Source: Neckera pumila (lineage: Eukaryota > Streptophyta > Bryopsida > Hypnales > Neckeraceae). Taken from it: DNA of 64,000 nucleotides. Numbering within the stretch: position 1 is the first letter of the stretch; each line of letters opens with the position of its first letter. Shown piece by piece: positions 37,926-51,309 of the stretch. The stretch spans positions 6,073,823 to 6,137,822 of the forward strand of contig OZ018408.1 of NCBI GenBank assembly GCA_963969595.1. Reading direction: 5' to 3'. Under the pieces are notes generated by a model. The model saw nothing but the letters and a program-made list of their open reading frames with translations, ran no database searches and was not told the DNA's origin. A program made the translations under genes and the position numbers.

Positions 37926-38317
37926 CAGTCCCGCCCAGTTTCGATAGGTGTCCTGCGGGAGGATTCGCCGACCGAAGGTGCATATGGATTCAGCATGAGG
38001 TCAGGGGATGACGTCCTTCCTTGGTCGAAATGCGTGCCTCGAAGGATATCTCCTTCTTGTCGATGAGCAACTGCTTCTGGGCCTCGGACAAGTCGTCCCT
38101 TGTAGCCGTTCAGTCGACCTCTCAAGAGATCTGGAGCCTGACCGTGCCCGTTATGACTCTGCACCTGTACCCTGTGGCCCTGCCCTTGCCTTCCATTATT
38201 GAATCTGTCGATGACTTGTTCGCGTCTCAGATTCCTAGCGAGCTGGCGATGAAGTTCAAGGTACTCGTTGGCCGTATATCTCCTTCCGTCTCGAACTACG
38301 TCACGGTATGACTCCAT
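37925..38317 (-). CDS. LINE ORF1a, basic N-terminal frame
   Basis: An open frame of 130 residues from the ATG at 38317 (MESYRDVVRDG). It has a charged, possibly helical stretch ELHRQLARNLRREQVIDRF followed by Gly/Gln/Arg-rich sequence, which suggests RNA binding. It ends at TGA overlapping the next ATG as TGATG (one shared base). It could be a separate small frame, or the original N-terminus of ORF1 displaced by an old frameshift. Confidence 0.5.
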   Translation of the reverse strand: MESYRDVVRDGRRYTANEYLELHRQLARNLRREQVIDRFNNGRQGQGHRVQVQSHNGHGQAPDLLRGRLNGYKGRLVRGPEAVAHRQEGDILRGTHFDQGRTSSPDLMLNPYAPSVGESSRRTPIETGRD

Positions 38318-38812
38318 TGGTAAGTGTGGTCTTAAGAAAAACAACAACTATATAGCGAATGTAATCTCTGTAAGCGCCTCGGTAAGAAAGATTAAGGTAC
38401 GACTGAGAGAGTTCGTCTACTTTTCGGAGGTTAGAGTGATTCAAAATCAATTTCGACACCACCAATCGTACGCCCAAGGTATACGCTAACCCTCAGCAGC
38501 AAGTAGATCACTCAATCGGAGGCAACGACATCTTTGACAAGAAGATCCGCGTACAGATAGCTAGTAGCGATCCGCGTCGCTCCCTCACCTCGATCCGTTT
38601 TTAACAAATACTGTTGAAATTGTTAACTATTCTCCAAATCTGGCAATGCTAGTATCTACAGCTTCGTCTAATCCTCAACTACTAGGATCTGTTGAACCCG
38701 CCTTGATACGATCCAAACCTAATCAAACAGATAACAAAAACTAAAGATTCCTTGAGGAAAACTCAGATCCGGAAAATATGGAGCTCTCCTTCCCCCGTCC
38801 CCAAAGCCGTTC

Positions 38813-38823
38813 ACTTAACAATT
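38813..38823. repeat. LINE target-site duplication, right copy
   Basis: ACTTAACAATT, matching 31468-31478. It marks the LINE 5' end, so the insertion was not 5'-truncated. Confidence 0.88.
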
Positions 38824-41226
38824 TTTTTAGAATGAAAATTAAGTTTTTTTTTGAATTTTTTTTTTCCCTAGACTCTCAACCCAATTTTCCTCTGGAAAGA
38901 TTTAAAGCTCAAAACTCTATAGTGCAAAAAATTTAAGTTAAAAATGTTCAAAGTCAAAAAATCTAGTCCCGCAATGTGCTGAAAAACTAGTTTTTCTCAC
39001 TTCAAATGCAAATATCTTGCAATCTATGCGGTCAAAAATTCTGAAATTTTTTCCACACATTTTTATACTAGTTAGGTATAAGATCCTATGGTTAGATGTG
39101 CAAAAAAAACATTTTTTAAGTTTTTTACTCTTTGCTTTAGAAATGGCAGTTTTCAGAGTTTTTTGGTAGAAAAAAGGCCTTGGTCCTTTAGGGGTTAAAG
39201 ATAGATTTTACTTTCTCCATTGTATCGACAAAATAGCAGAAATCTTGATTGTTGGCCCGTAGGAGTTACAACCTCATGATGGACACCTAGGAGAAATCTA
39301 GGGATGCAGCATGTCATTCTAGGGTGGAAATCACATTTGAAGATCAACAGCAAAATCAATTTGCCAAGATTCTTCCCTACGAAGGAAAAGACAAAATTGA
39401 TTTTCCTATGACCTTTGTGCAAAGTAAAAATATGAGTTTGCACATCCTTTGTAGAATCTCATGAGAGGTTCCATAAAAAGATTCAAAATTTTTTGACTTG
39501 TAGAAAATGCCCTTTTGAATGGTCAATCGCCAAAACCTTTGTTGAGAAATTCTTGGAAATTATCCAAGTTGCGATAAAATCTAACTAAAAGTTAGACTAG
39601 CTTTTTTATGCTAATAAGATTATACAACAAGTTTCAAGACATTTCGATAGCCAGAAGTGTCCAAAATGGTGAGATTCTTTAACAATTGTCAAATTTGAAG
39701 AATGCGCTGGAATTGACCATTGTCCCGAGAGCACACGTATTTAGAACAAGGTCGAAGTTTGGTCTTTTCTTACTCTCTTATACCTTCTAAGAAACCTAGG
39801 CTAATTATTTTTCTCAAAAAAATTAAACTCTAAAAATTGGATTTTTTACCTCTTTTTGGTGTTCAGTTAGCACTAAATTTTATTGAGATTTTGATGTCAA
39901 ATTTGGGGATAGGGATATCTTTAGTCTAAAAATGGCCTTCTAAAGCCAATAGCTCAATCCATTTATAAATTTGGAGTTGTTTTCCAAAAGTTAGAATTTA
40001 GGATCAACATAGAAAGTCAAGAATTAGAAGATTAGGATGAAAATCTTAAATGATAAGTTTACCACTAGGAAAAGAGAGGAAGTGAGTTCCTTTGGAAATT
40101 TATGTGAGAGGCTCACTCTTTTCTCACAAATACCCCTTGGACCATTCTTTTGGCTTTCTAAAACACATTGGTCCATTTAGTTGGCCGTTTTGGCCGTTTT
40201 AGCCGTTTAGAGCCAAAGTTGTAAATGTGTGTATTTTGAGAGCATTTTAGGTTCAATTGTTAGTACTTTTGAAGCTTTCTTGAAGTACATTGGGGTCTCT
40301 TCAAAGTTTGTCCTTGTTTATGCGTGTTTTGAATTGTTCTATTAGCGTGGGTCAATTGTTGAAGAATTTGAGAGTATTGTACTAACATTTGTACTAATCC
40401 TAGAAGAAACCTCCTTTGTACATTGGCAATGCCGTTTAGAGGGTCCACCTAGTATTTTCTTTGAGTAAATTTTATTCTCATTCATCTCCACTAATGAGTG
40501 TTTGCGTTTTTAGCATTTACTAACAATTCACCACTCACCCAATATTAGTTTTATTGGCGTAGCCCTTGTAGACTTGTACTAACAACCGTCCCCGTAAATT
40601 ATTGTCCTTAGTGTTGGCAGTTCTCTAAACACGGCAAAGCTTTGACCTTAGATATTAGAGTAAGCTAGACTAAATGGACCTTAGACATCTCTCAAAAAAT
40701 CGAACCAGTGTAAGCATTTATTTACCCACCCTTGATAAATAAGCAAGCACAACCAAACTCTAGTTTTTGTATGGATTTTTATACAACCTACGGGTGCCTA
40801 GCACCAATCCATTGTGCCTTCTAAGCAATGGATCTTTTTTCCTATATTCCTAACATCCACAATGTACACAAAAACTAAAGATTTGCACTACTTGATGATT
40901 TTTATTCTAACTTCTTCAATAAAAAGTGGTCACGGTGGTTTCAAATTTAACTAATTACAGTCTAAATTTAACTATCTTGAATCATAGAACATTTCATGCC
41001 ATTTCCAAAAACTTAAAACTCAACTCTAGCCCCTTCTCATAGCAAAAGTTATGGACAGATGAAGTTTATATTGTAAAAAAAACACAAAGGCTTTGTAGTC
41101 CAATGAAAAGAGGACACAAACAAGTACAAGGAAGAGGTGAATAACCCAAGCAAGGGGTTGCCCTCTTATACTACTCTACTAACAAGTGCCATGACTAACC
41201 TTATGGGTTATATCAACATAGAAAGT

Positions 41227-41309
41227 TGCCCCTCTCTAATATCACAATGTCCCTCTCTAATATCACACTGTCCCTCTCTAATATCACGTTGTCCCTCTCT
41301 AATAACACC
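41227..41309. repeat. Tandem repeat, 21-22 bp unit, four copies
   Basis: The unit is GTCCCTCTCTAATATCACA with small variations in the last bases. Confidence 0.9.
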
Positions 41310-41806
41310 TTAGTTGGCTACAAACAACTCCTAATTAAAGTCACTCTCTAACTTCAACAGTTTAGCCCTTCCGGGGCTATTTAAACTTCATCCACGGTTT
41401 AGGTCGTGCTTCCTAATTCAATTGCACTTGGAAATTGAACCCTAGTTTTAGGTGAATAAGACCTGCCTAAATCTCAAGTTTTGACTTGGATGAACTATTT
41501 TAGATCAATTTCATCTGTTCCTTAACCCGAACTTCATCCTTGAAAATCATCTAGGGTTTGTGGTCTTTTTTGAAGTTCAAATCACTTTAGGATTACTTTA
41601 GGGTCCTACTTTGACTTCCTAATCCTAACTTCATTCTTGGATTGAGTTAAAACAACCTAATTCTTTCTATCCTTGTTCTTTGAGGTTTTGATTAAGCCCT
41701 AGTAACTTACTATTTTTAGGATTTTTGGAGTTGTTCCTTCAAGGATTTAACCTAAGCTTTCCAAAATGTCATCTTGCTTGATTTTTCATGTCATGACCCT
41801 TTGATA

Positions 41807-41936
41807 GATGAATGATGACTGACAAAATGACCAGAGATGATGAATGATGACTGGCAAGATGACCAGAGATGATGAATGATGACTGGCAAGATGACTAAAG
41901 ATAATGAATGATGACTGGTCAAGATGACCAGAGATG
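41807..41936. repeat. Tandem repeat, 32-33 bp unit, four copies
   Basis: The unit includes GAATGATGACTGGCAAGATG followed by ACCAGAGATGAT. Copies differ by a few bases. Confidence 0.9.
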
Positions 41937-42003
41937 GATCAATGCATTGATGGATAACTAATTCACAATGTAATGTGAATTAGTGGATAAGTAGAATTTG
42001 ATT

Positions 42004-42160
42004 GGAGATAGATATCTCCCGATGATGGATTTATGCACTGGAGTTAGGCAACTCCAACTGGATGACAAGTACATTGGATAGATATTTCCAAATGATGGAT
42101 TTGCGAAGTGGAGTTTGACAATTTCACTTGGATGACAAGTGTAATGGAACTTGGAGTTAG
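42004..42160. repeat. Tandem duplication, about 76-bp unit, two copies
   Basis: Each copy has TAGATAT, then GATGATGGATTT or AATGATGGATTT, GGAGTT and GGATGACAAGT. A partial third copy may follow (GGAGTTAGACAACTTC). Confidence 0.75.
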
Positions 42161-43004
42161 ACAACTTCAAGTAGAAGATCAAGATTGGATGAGATAGGAC
42201 TAGATACTTAAAATACTTCTAAGTATGACTTTTACTTTAGTGGATGGTTCTAGATAGAACCAAGAATAGAAAGCTAAAGACAGAAAAGAAGACCTAGACT
42301 ATCAAAAAGACTATTAGTCTTTCTTAGATACATAAGATAGAGCTTGGGGGTGAGCAGGCTCTCTTTTGGGGACTGATCTCTCTCTATGGTCGGGTGGTTT
42401 GAGCTCTTGGAAACGTTTGTTAATAATTATATTTTGGGTCTTTGTTTTACTTCCATTGTTATTTGAAGCATTAGGAAAAAAGGCGGGCCAGCAGAGGGCC
42501 TCCAGTAACGGCTACAAGATGTACAAGCCTTATGGGCTGCCTAATGAACAATCATGACAAGTACATGTGGGCAACCGTAGTCCAGCACAATCAACATGTA
42601 ACGGATAGGGTGTCTTAGCCAATAAGGAACAACCTGTTTTTGGGCGCCAATTTTGTACGTGGCGCAAAGCTAGGGCTTCCCGCTTTCCTTTTACATGTTG
42701 AGCTTTGAGTCGTTGCTCTGAGTCGCTCTTGCTTGCTCTCTCACTGAATATATTAGGAAGTTTGATCGGTTTATGCAATTACACTTGAGGCTATTGTTAA
42801 GATTTTTCGTTTGTAGGAAATTGCAACTTGGATCTTCCACATGGAATTTGGCAAAGCTCATGATTTGTACATCGTCTCTTCACTGTTGAGCGTATTTGAT
42901 CGTGAGTTGATACTTATTTGGAGTTTGTGCAATTACACTTAATTTAGGCTATTTCTAAAATATTATTTGTCGCCAAGCTTTTGTTGTGAGTTTCACGTTT
43001 CAAC

Positions 43005-45224
43005 ATGAGGCCTCGGAGTTCTGTTCAAAGTGTTCTTCTTTACAATTCAACAGATAGTGATGGGAGTTGGGTACCTACAAAGGTAGAAATTAATTCCTGG
43101 GTGACACTTACGGCAGGAAGAAATGGTGGGCATGCTAAGGATTCAAAGAAATATGGTGGTAGTTGTAGTATGGAAGGATCTTATAAGGCAAGAGTGGTAA
43201 AGTTCAGATTGAGTGCTACATCAAACGTTATTTCAGAAGTCTTGATTCAACACGCATACATGTGGCGGCAACTCGATCTCGATCCAACAGTATCGATGAC
43301 AATCCCGGCTGCATGCAATTGTACGTATTTCAATCTATTGTGAAAGTCGTGTGATTTAAGCAGCCAGGTGGGATTGGAATATGTGATGATGTTCTAACAT
43401 TTTAACTTGGAGTTTGTCGATTGATTAGTCTGTGAAGAAACGTTTTTCTCCACGTACATACAGTACATTAGAATCTCTCTTGACTCTTCTGATTCAATTC
43501 ATCAACTTTAGTTAATACAACTGGTAAACAATAATTTGGAAATAAACCATATGAAAATGTATGCTGAGGTTTAAACGATTTTCATGTCAATTCCAATGAA
43601 TCATTCAAGGTTCTCAACCTGATTCCCCCTGTGAATCTTGCAATGCAACAATGATTTTAGTAAAATTAAACCTGGCCTTTGATTGAGATGCTTGATCAGT
43701 TCTAACGATGTACCTGATCCTTCAGCGATTGAATCAAAACCACCATTACGTAGTGTCCTGTAAGCTTCTTCCGTGATTGTACACGTGACATTTTATGGAT
43801 TATGCTAAGGCTAAATTCAAGAGTCAATGTTCTTATTCAACATTAATAACCAGTGCAACAGAGTGAATTATAGGATACTATAGCTAAGCCAGGAATATGT
43901 TTAGCCAGATGCATTTTAGGGAGGGGAACCAACGGACTTTTGGACTTGCATATATAACAATTCATGTAAGATAGGGCAGATAGAAAATTGCTTGAATCTA
44001 TGGTCAAAATGACAGTATACAACACAAGGAGATCAGAAGGATCACGTAGCTTAATACAGTAGCACTAGCTCCAACACTTCAGGTATTTGATTCAATTAGA
44101 AGCAAGTCTGGCCCAACTTCATAAACCGAAGCTAAATTAAACCAAATTAAAACTAATCCGAGATTGACATGATGAGTATTGGGATCTGAGGCTAAGTCTA
44201 CCACTGACCGGTTCTTGAAGACTCTTTAATTTCTTCTACAAGAACATTCCAGTTCACTTCTTCTCATCTATAGCTACAAATGGATGGATCCCTGTACAAG
44301 GTTCAAATCACAATTTGTGCAAATATCAGGGCTATTGGGATTGAAGGGGGAGGCCAGATGTTGCAATCGAAGTTGGTGAGGGAATTTAAAGGTCATCCAG
44401 TCAGTCTTACACATGATAGTCCAATGTTTTCCACATGACACTCACACCGAGGCAACTTTTAAGCTTTAAATTTCAACTTGAATGATAATTACGAGTTGGC
44501 AGTAGCATAACTTAATTTGATCGAGTGCAAAATTGCATTTGTAGCAACCATAGTCAACATCCGCAATCAATGTTTGTATACTATTTTGGCTTGTGATCAG
44601 GCTGCAGGCACCTCCGTGACTTGCTTAGCACTCCAAAATAGTCAATCACGGCTGAAAAATGTTGGTACCAACAGTTTGTTCATCAATTCTAAACTTGTCG
44701 ATTTGATACTAATGATATAATTTTTGGCAGACTTGTACCCAACAGCATATGAAGACTGGATCGATCCAAAATCTATACAAGGAGTTATCGTTGTGTTTCA
44801 CGCAAAGATTGGAGAGCTACTGCGAGGAGATCGATCGCATAAGGAACTTTTGAACGATGCGGTGTTCTTTTATAATGCATTTTATACTCCCCAAAGCTCA
44901 AGTTCTTCCTTCGGCCACACACAATCCATTCCACTTCCAGCGTTTGACAGTCCCGATTGGCTTTTACTAGACATGCATACGTCTGAGTCATTCCGAGCAA
45001 GACTACGGCTTGATTTTCAGAACAGTATGAAGCCAAACTTGAGTAGCAAACAAACTCGACTTTCTTGGTTTATGCCTATCGGTGTCTTTGTGGACTTATT
45101 CTCGATTGTTAAAGACGTTCACAGGACCCCCACAATGTTTGTGTTCAAACATATGACTGATGACTTGTGCTTGTCACTTATGGATGGAGGATGGGACTAT
45201 AAGAATACAATGGGGCAGACGTGA
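43005..45224 (+). CDS. Unrecognised two-exon gene, possible BAH-like domain
   Basis: Exons 43005-43320 and 44731-45224 join in phase 1 (T|AC) to 269 residues. The donor is GCAATT|GTACGT and the acceptor TTTTTGGCAG. Residues 1-40 begin MRPRSSVQSVLLYN. The segment from YKARVVKFRL through ISEVLIQHAYMW to LYPTAYEDWIDPKSIQGVIV, which crosses the junction, resembles a BAH domain (Y/W-rich strand, then L-x-S-x-Y-x-D-x-I-x-x-x-S-I-x-G). That is a pattern judgement, not a match. The C-terminal half is not recognisable. The gene converges on the transposase-like gene, with 424 bases between the two stops. The intron of 1410 bases may hide further exons, and an open frame continues past the stop in another phase (45207-45395), so the 3' end is uncertain. 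Confidence 0.4.
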
Positions 45225-48200
45225 TCAAGTGTGTGATACCCAGAGCTTCACTTATTTGCAAGTACCACATAGGGAGGTCTACCTTATATGCTCTATTTGT
45301 CTATAATTGGCATAAAATGTTAGCTAATTCAACTTGGGAGGCCATTGACCAATATGAGGCAATTATCCTGGTATCCATTTCCTGTGAAATGGGAGAATAG
45401 ATACAAGATGTGGAGGTTGGGATGTTGTGGACATTTTTGGACATACGACAAGAGATTTTACTTCAATTGGGGGTAAGTACAGATACCGAGATGGACATTT
45501 GGATTTCCATTGGTGATACTGCAATGAAGGTGAATTCACGTCAAGAAAAAAAATTTACTACTGTTGACGTTATGCCACCAAAAGTATTTCGACTTGTTGC
45601 AAGGTCATAGATTTATCAAAGAAAGAAATCTTGAACGTAGCAAATGCACTAGCTAGTAGCAGTTTCATTAGGGATCCATTTGCTTCCCACTCTAGTGCAT
45701 TTTTCTCTCCAAAGAGCTGTATGAGCAGCTGAAGCTGATCTAAGTGAAGCCTCAAGTCTTGCAAGTATAGCAGATTCACCTTGCAACTTGGCTTCTAAAT
45801 CTGCGGCAGTCACTACGATGTCTTTGTTTCTAAACCGATGTGCTATAATTCTATACCAATATTGATAAGTTTGGATAAGTGGGCTCTTTTTTACCTTGCC
45901 TCCAGAGTGTTGCGTGTGCCTTTGATAAGCTGTCTTCGTTGCATGATGGCTATTCTCCATGCCCTGGCACGACCAGACTGCTAAAGAACCATATCTCTTG
46001 AGAAAATATGGTGCGTGTTTTACTATAACATGCTGCAAATTAATAGCAAAGAATATCATGTTAGAACCCATGACAGCACATGTGCTAGATAATACAGGTC
46101 TCAAATAGATAAGAATTTTAAATAAGAGATAACAGTACACTTATTCACAATCAAAGAATTGGCAGTTGACAAGTTCAAAAGGTCCAAGAAGCACAATGTT
46201 GACGTGCACAGAGTGAACACCACCAGAAACTAACATACACTATTGACAGGACAAAGTGGGAGGCAAAAATCCATTACGACCGTTATCAAACTCCCATCGG
46301 TTAAAATTGTAGAAAAATTGGTACCTATCTGCTAGATGAAGAGAATGAAGTACCAAACTTTCGAGATTCCCTAGTAATCAGGTAACACATGCAACTCCGC
46401 TTCCCGAATCCCCAGCGAGGAATTTACTTCGGAAAACAGACACGTCATGCGGATCTCCAGTTCTTCATGAGTGAGTGGATCGAGATTTCATTCCCATGCT
46501 TAGTAGGGGTTCACACTACGGAAGTTTGTCATAGTGTATAGAGTGAGTTTTTTTTGCTAACTCTAAAGAAGCTCTAAAATAAACACATTCAATGCTGCTC
46601 TGATCCTACAGGTCTGGTGATACCTTGACTCTGATGGGGTTTTATTTGACACAAATGAAACAGAATTTCATTACCTTAATTCCAATGGTTCAACGGAGGT
46701 ACAAGCAACTTATATTGAAATCCCATTTGAAACATATTCCAAAATGAGTTACAAGTGATCTCACACCGATCATGAAATTAAGTACGATACCATTGGAATC
46801 TGTAGAGCTCTGTATCAACCATTGCCCATTCGACACATTACTGAACAGAACTCTCTGTCAACATATTGTGCTTAAAGTTTGCAATGCAGAATTGAGAATT
46901 TGAAAGGTGATTACAGTGACGTACCATATAGTGGGTTACTTAGTGCTCTCCATAACATTGAATGTAGGAGCAGCCCCACTGTTCAACTTTGGTCTCGAAG
47001 TCAACTGGTGACTGTTCCTCGCTAAGACGAAGTCCACAGAAGTATGGCCTTAAGGTATCCAATGCATGCCACATGTCTAATTTTTCTCTCTTTGATTTTC
47101 CACTATTCATGAAGTTCTTCTCAGCATTCACCAAGTCAATATACAGTCTTTTGGGATGTGTTCGATAGGATTGTCTGCAAAGAATTTCATCGCATGAGCC
47201 CCACTGAAGCTTGGCTTGTTTGGCACACTGTTTCTCTTGCCGGATAATTCTTCGTCCTTGAAAATTATGACATTGCCACCATGTGCTCCTGTTAGGGACA
47301 CTACTCTCTGCATTTCTTCAATAGCAATCTTCTGTAAAGCTTGGCCCTAATGGTCCAAATGTGAATGAAATGCAAATGCACAATCTTTTCAATCATTCTA
47401 TTAAAGGCATGAAGAGTACATATATGTACTCTATCTAATAGAATTGGGAGAATGGGCTTCCATCTGGATAATGTAGCGGCTCCTGATAGTGGTTGTGCAG
47501 CGACCTTTGTGGAAAACAAACCATCGTGCCATGAGCACTTCCGGCTTGTCATTGAAGATACAGCTTGAGCAACCGTTGCTACCACTATCTTCTTCCGTTC
47601 TTGTAAGCAATATATATAGCTATGTAAGTTGTTGGCACCCATGCTCAAACCAAACATGCATTTGAGGGTCTTCATATCGGCTGCAAGATGCCACTCCACT
47701 TTAAATGATCCTCTATCTGGTACTTCTAACAATTGACCTTCTTCTTGTGCCTTTATGAGTGCAGGAATCTTAGTTTGTGAGAACACCCAATTAAGAATCT
47801 GATGTGTTTCCCGAGGTACTTGAAAAGATGCAATTGGCCAGATTTCCCTTTCACTTTGAACTGAGAAATATTCATCCGACTTTGGATCAATATCCATGTT
47901 CAAAGCTCGGTTCATCAACGTGATGCTGACTCGCTCCATCTTCTGCCCATATATGATCTCTGCTTTGTCCAACTTTAAAACAAAAATCAACGGTTATCCT
48001 TGTAGTTCTACAAAAAGAAGAAAGGCAAGAACAAATTTTAGTACTAAAAAACTAGAGAATCTTAAGACAGACAAGTGCAAGAATGATCCCAACATGAAGA
48101 CTTTCAGCCGAAACAACTGAACCTTCTGAATGTTCCCAGACTTCTCACATACTGAATGGTAAATCCTTTTGTACACACAGATAACCGGTACCAAATGAGC

Positions 48201-50946
48201 AAAATAACAACTAGCATAATACTAAGAGAATAGTTCAAAAAATTAGTCTAAACTGTAAATTTTGACAGGTACATCCTTTCTCAAAACCACACGGAACGCT
48301 TGCCTTCAGTGCCAGCTCTAATTATGAGATAAAAAATAACGAGGAAAGTTAGAGTTCATCTGAGTCAATATGAAAGCAGCAGACTGACAGCGCATATAAA
48401 AGCAACTGGAAACAAGGCCGCGGGAACTGACACCCCTCGTTTGTCCCAAGGGAGATACGGAAACTATTTGATGCCCATGATAAATTTGCAAATTTTGAAT
48501 TCATATTTGCAATCAGTTCACCCCGGCTAGAAACAGTTGTGTCTAGTATGTAATGTGCACGCTTTCTTAGAATGCAATCTAAGTGTATTTATTGAGGTTG
48601 GATGACTTAAATCTCATGAAAATAGCAAATTACTTACCCAAAATTTTGTTAAAAAAAGAACTCGTTTTAAACATTTCTTGTTTTCCTAACGATAGTTTTT
48701 TAGTTTCTCTACATTTACTGTGTTGATTAACTAAAGAAGCAAAGACATCAAATGGGGAAGGCTACGACTCTAAAAATCCCCCCTCAGAAGCGGGGCTTCA
48801 CAACCAATCAGGAACTGGGAAGCCCTGAGCGGATAATACCATCGAATCAGGAAAAGAAGAGTATCTGGAAAAGGCGAGTAACTTTGGAAGATCCATTTGT
48901 CTTCACTATTGCAAAACAGAGGTTTATTAATTCTCTCTCAGAACTCCGATGGTTATTTCAGTTCTCTTTATCAGAACAGACAATTTTCAAATGCAAAATT
49001 CTTCTGAATCAATTGGTCGGCTATTGCTCCATTCTGAGAACAATTGAAACACTATACCAATTAACAAAACGTTGCATGCCCAATATAATTATGATACACC
49101 TCTATCTGTGTAAAACTTGCAAATCTAAATTATCTGCAACAAAAGGTCCAAACTCCAAACATTACCGTATATCATGGTTCACAAGTTAACTTAAGCTTGT
49201 CTATAAACATGAAGACTTGTGCACCTTGTCAATGACTCCAAATTCAATCCTCAAAAGGCTTCGTTCAATGATAACTTAACTTAAAGACTGCAAGTCAAGG
49301 CACCCTATTCTACAAGTCTCACTGAGTTTAGTTACTCCATTCCACCATGCCGCAACTTATCCCCCAATTTCCACCCGAATTCCCACTCATACGGAGACTC
49401 TAAGAGCCATCGTTACAGAGACTCTTGACATTGCATGTTGAGCAGATGCAGAATTGAACGAAAGAAAAGTAAAAAGAAAATTGACAGAGTATAGGTTCAA
49501 AGCTTACCTTCATGGATGACGTTGTACAACTCCACCATAGTCCTCTAGACTTGTTCAACATCAACAAATAAAGAATTATTCTCGTTCAACTTGACCTTTA
49601 TAGGGTCCTTCGTTTTTGACTTGGCTGCAGCTGGCACCTCTAGTGTACTGTTGATCCAGTAATAGTCTCCAACGTACTCTCGTAATTTTAGATTTAGCAT
49701 TTTTCTGGAAATTGACACACTATGTGGATTTGGCAAACAGCCAATCCGAAGGCCCTTCCCAACTTTCTTGATTGCACCTTTGAACCTTTTATAGATTGCC
49801 CCATATCCAACATGAGTTATACCATTTCGATTACAGGTTTCCAAGATGTCATTAGGTCCCACACTGTTGCCAATTTGGTCCAGGTAATGGTTAGCCACTC
49901 GAATCCCAACTAAAGACAATTTTGAAGATTCGCACATGGCAATGACTTCTTCCCTTGATAGCATTGATGCAAGCACTTTTCCAGTACCTTCCTGAGTTTT
50001 TTGGTCGCCACAAAGACGTTCCCTTGTACCGTTTTCAGCATTCCGGGTTTGGATCTCAGCTATTGTTTTCGGGACCAGTACGGACCTTGCTAATCGCACC
50101 ACTCGCTTTGTCTGACCTCTACCGGGTGCTAAATTGTGGACATCCTTTCGTGGTCTTATATTGCTACGGTAACCATATGGAGTTTTAATTAGCTTTCCTA
50201 GCCGACTCTCCCTTCGCCTCAAGGTTGCTTTTGTCTTCTTTAATTCCGATGATAACTCACTGAATCTCTTCTCATATGCTTCTTTCTGAGTTTCAGTGTA
50301 TATCCAAAAGTCAATCTCCGTTTGCAAACTCGCCTCACAATTTTCTTCAATTGTAGCACATGTGCAACTTAAGCGTTCGTCATAGGATGCTTGCATTCTT
50401 TTGAATTCAAGCTGGAGATCTAAAAATTTGCTTTTTAACCTCTTGCTACACGAAATCAGGGTGCGATTTTCTTCTGCAATTCTCTCTCTTGCGGAAGCTT
50501 CTGATCTTGTGAACATAAGCAATCGATCCCTTTCCTCGCACACACTTATGAACTGTTGCATACCCTCCCGCAACATGGAAATCTCCCTTTGAGCCTGGTT
50601 CAATGCAAAGTCGGTTTGGCTATCCCTACTGCACAACCTTTCAATATACCCTAGCAAACCATTCTTTTCTTCGGCAACAAATTCAAGTAGCTGACTTACT
50701 GACCGAAACTGTGGGCGTTTGTTATCGAATGGATTATGTGTGTCAGAATACGCAAACTCAAAATTGTAGAAATAGATTAGAATAGGATTTAAATAGAGTC
50801 AAAGTTTTCAATTGTTGTGGTAAAACATAGAGAATCTGGTTCAGTTATAGAAAATTGTAGAATAGTAATTTCCGGATTACTCAAAATTGTTACCAGTGTT
50901 ATTCCATCACATGGAAGAAGGATTCAGAATCCGGATCCTTCACCGA

Positions 50947-51309
50947 TATGGAATCCGGATTGGTATGGAATCCAGATAGAATCCGGATTGGTATAGAATC
51001 CAGATAGAATCCGGATTGGTATGGAATCCGGATAGAATCCGGATTGGTATGGAATCCGGATAGAATCCAGATTGGTATGGAATCCGGATAGAATCCGGAT
51101 TGGTATAGAATCCGGATTGGTATGGAATCCGGATAGAATCCGGATTGGTATAGAATTCGGATTGGTATAGAATCCGGATTGGTATAGAATCCGGATTGGT
51201 GTAGAATCCAGATGGAATCCGGATTGGTGTGGAATCCAGATGGAATCCGGATTGGTGTGGAATCCGGATGGAATCCGGATTGGTGTGGAATCCGGATGGA
51301 ATCCGGATT
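50947..51309. repeat. GAATCCGGATTGGTAT minisatellite
   Basis: About 360 bp alternating two related blocks, GAATCCGGATTGGTATG and GAATCCGGATA or GAATCCAGATA, so the higher-order unit is about 28 bp. It lies in the intron between the third and fourth exons of the transposase-like gene. Long frames read through it as Pro/Ile/Ser repeats are artefacts. Confidence 0.93.

Larger units (their letters stand above)
31479..38812 (-). mobile_element. Full-length plant L1-type LINE, decayed
   Basis: About 7.3 kb, reverse strand. The 3' end is a 24-base poly(A) (poly-T at 31480-31503). The target duplication ACTTAACAATT lies at 31468-31478 and 38813-38823 and defines both ends. Order along the sense strand: 5' UTR of about 500 bases, ORF1a, ORF1 with a DUF4283-like region and zinc knuckle, ORF2 with AP endonuclease, reverse transcriptase and a zf-RVT-like 3' domain. 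The reading frames carry stops and frameshifts, so it is dead. Confidence 0.92.
30924..39198 (-). mobile_element. TTAA-type (piggyBac-like) element interrupted by a LINE
   Basis: Starts TTAAACCCTAAAGGACC and ends GGTCCTTTAGGGGTTAA. Left part 30924-31478 matches the right half of the copy at 23698-24614 in reverse complement (CATTGTCCGTTCGG, GGGCAGGTATCTACG); right part 38813-39198 matches its left half. Without the LINE and its target duplication the element would be about 930 bp, close to the 917 bp of the intact copy. Confidence 0.85.
30630..40690 (-). repeat. Dispersed repeat H, copy 2 (reverse), split by nested insertions
   Basis: 30630-30923 and 39199 to about 40690 together match H copy 3 (55381-57395) in reverse complement. 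The left piece pairs with about 57066-57395 and the right piece with about 55600-57065. The gap of 8.3 kb is the TTAA-type element with its LINE. Ends of H are approximate. Confidence 0.75.
40691..43004. other. Gene-free stretch with tandem repeats
   Basis: No gene seen before the ATG at 43005. Contains three short tandem arrays listed separately. A loosely repeated segment, TGCAATTACACTT, occurs at about 42774 and 42926, suggesting an old duplication of about 155 bases just upstream of the next gene. Confidence 0.5.

Noticed and set aside
43005..43320. Cyanovirin-N-like lectin domain in the first exon of the 43-kb gene
   Set aside because: The spacing of Cys and Gly residues does not follow that family; the BAH-like reading fits the splice-joined sequence better.
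50947..51309. CRISPR-like array
   Set aside because: The units are contiguous without unique spacers; it is a eukaryotic minisatellite.
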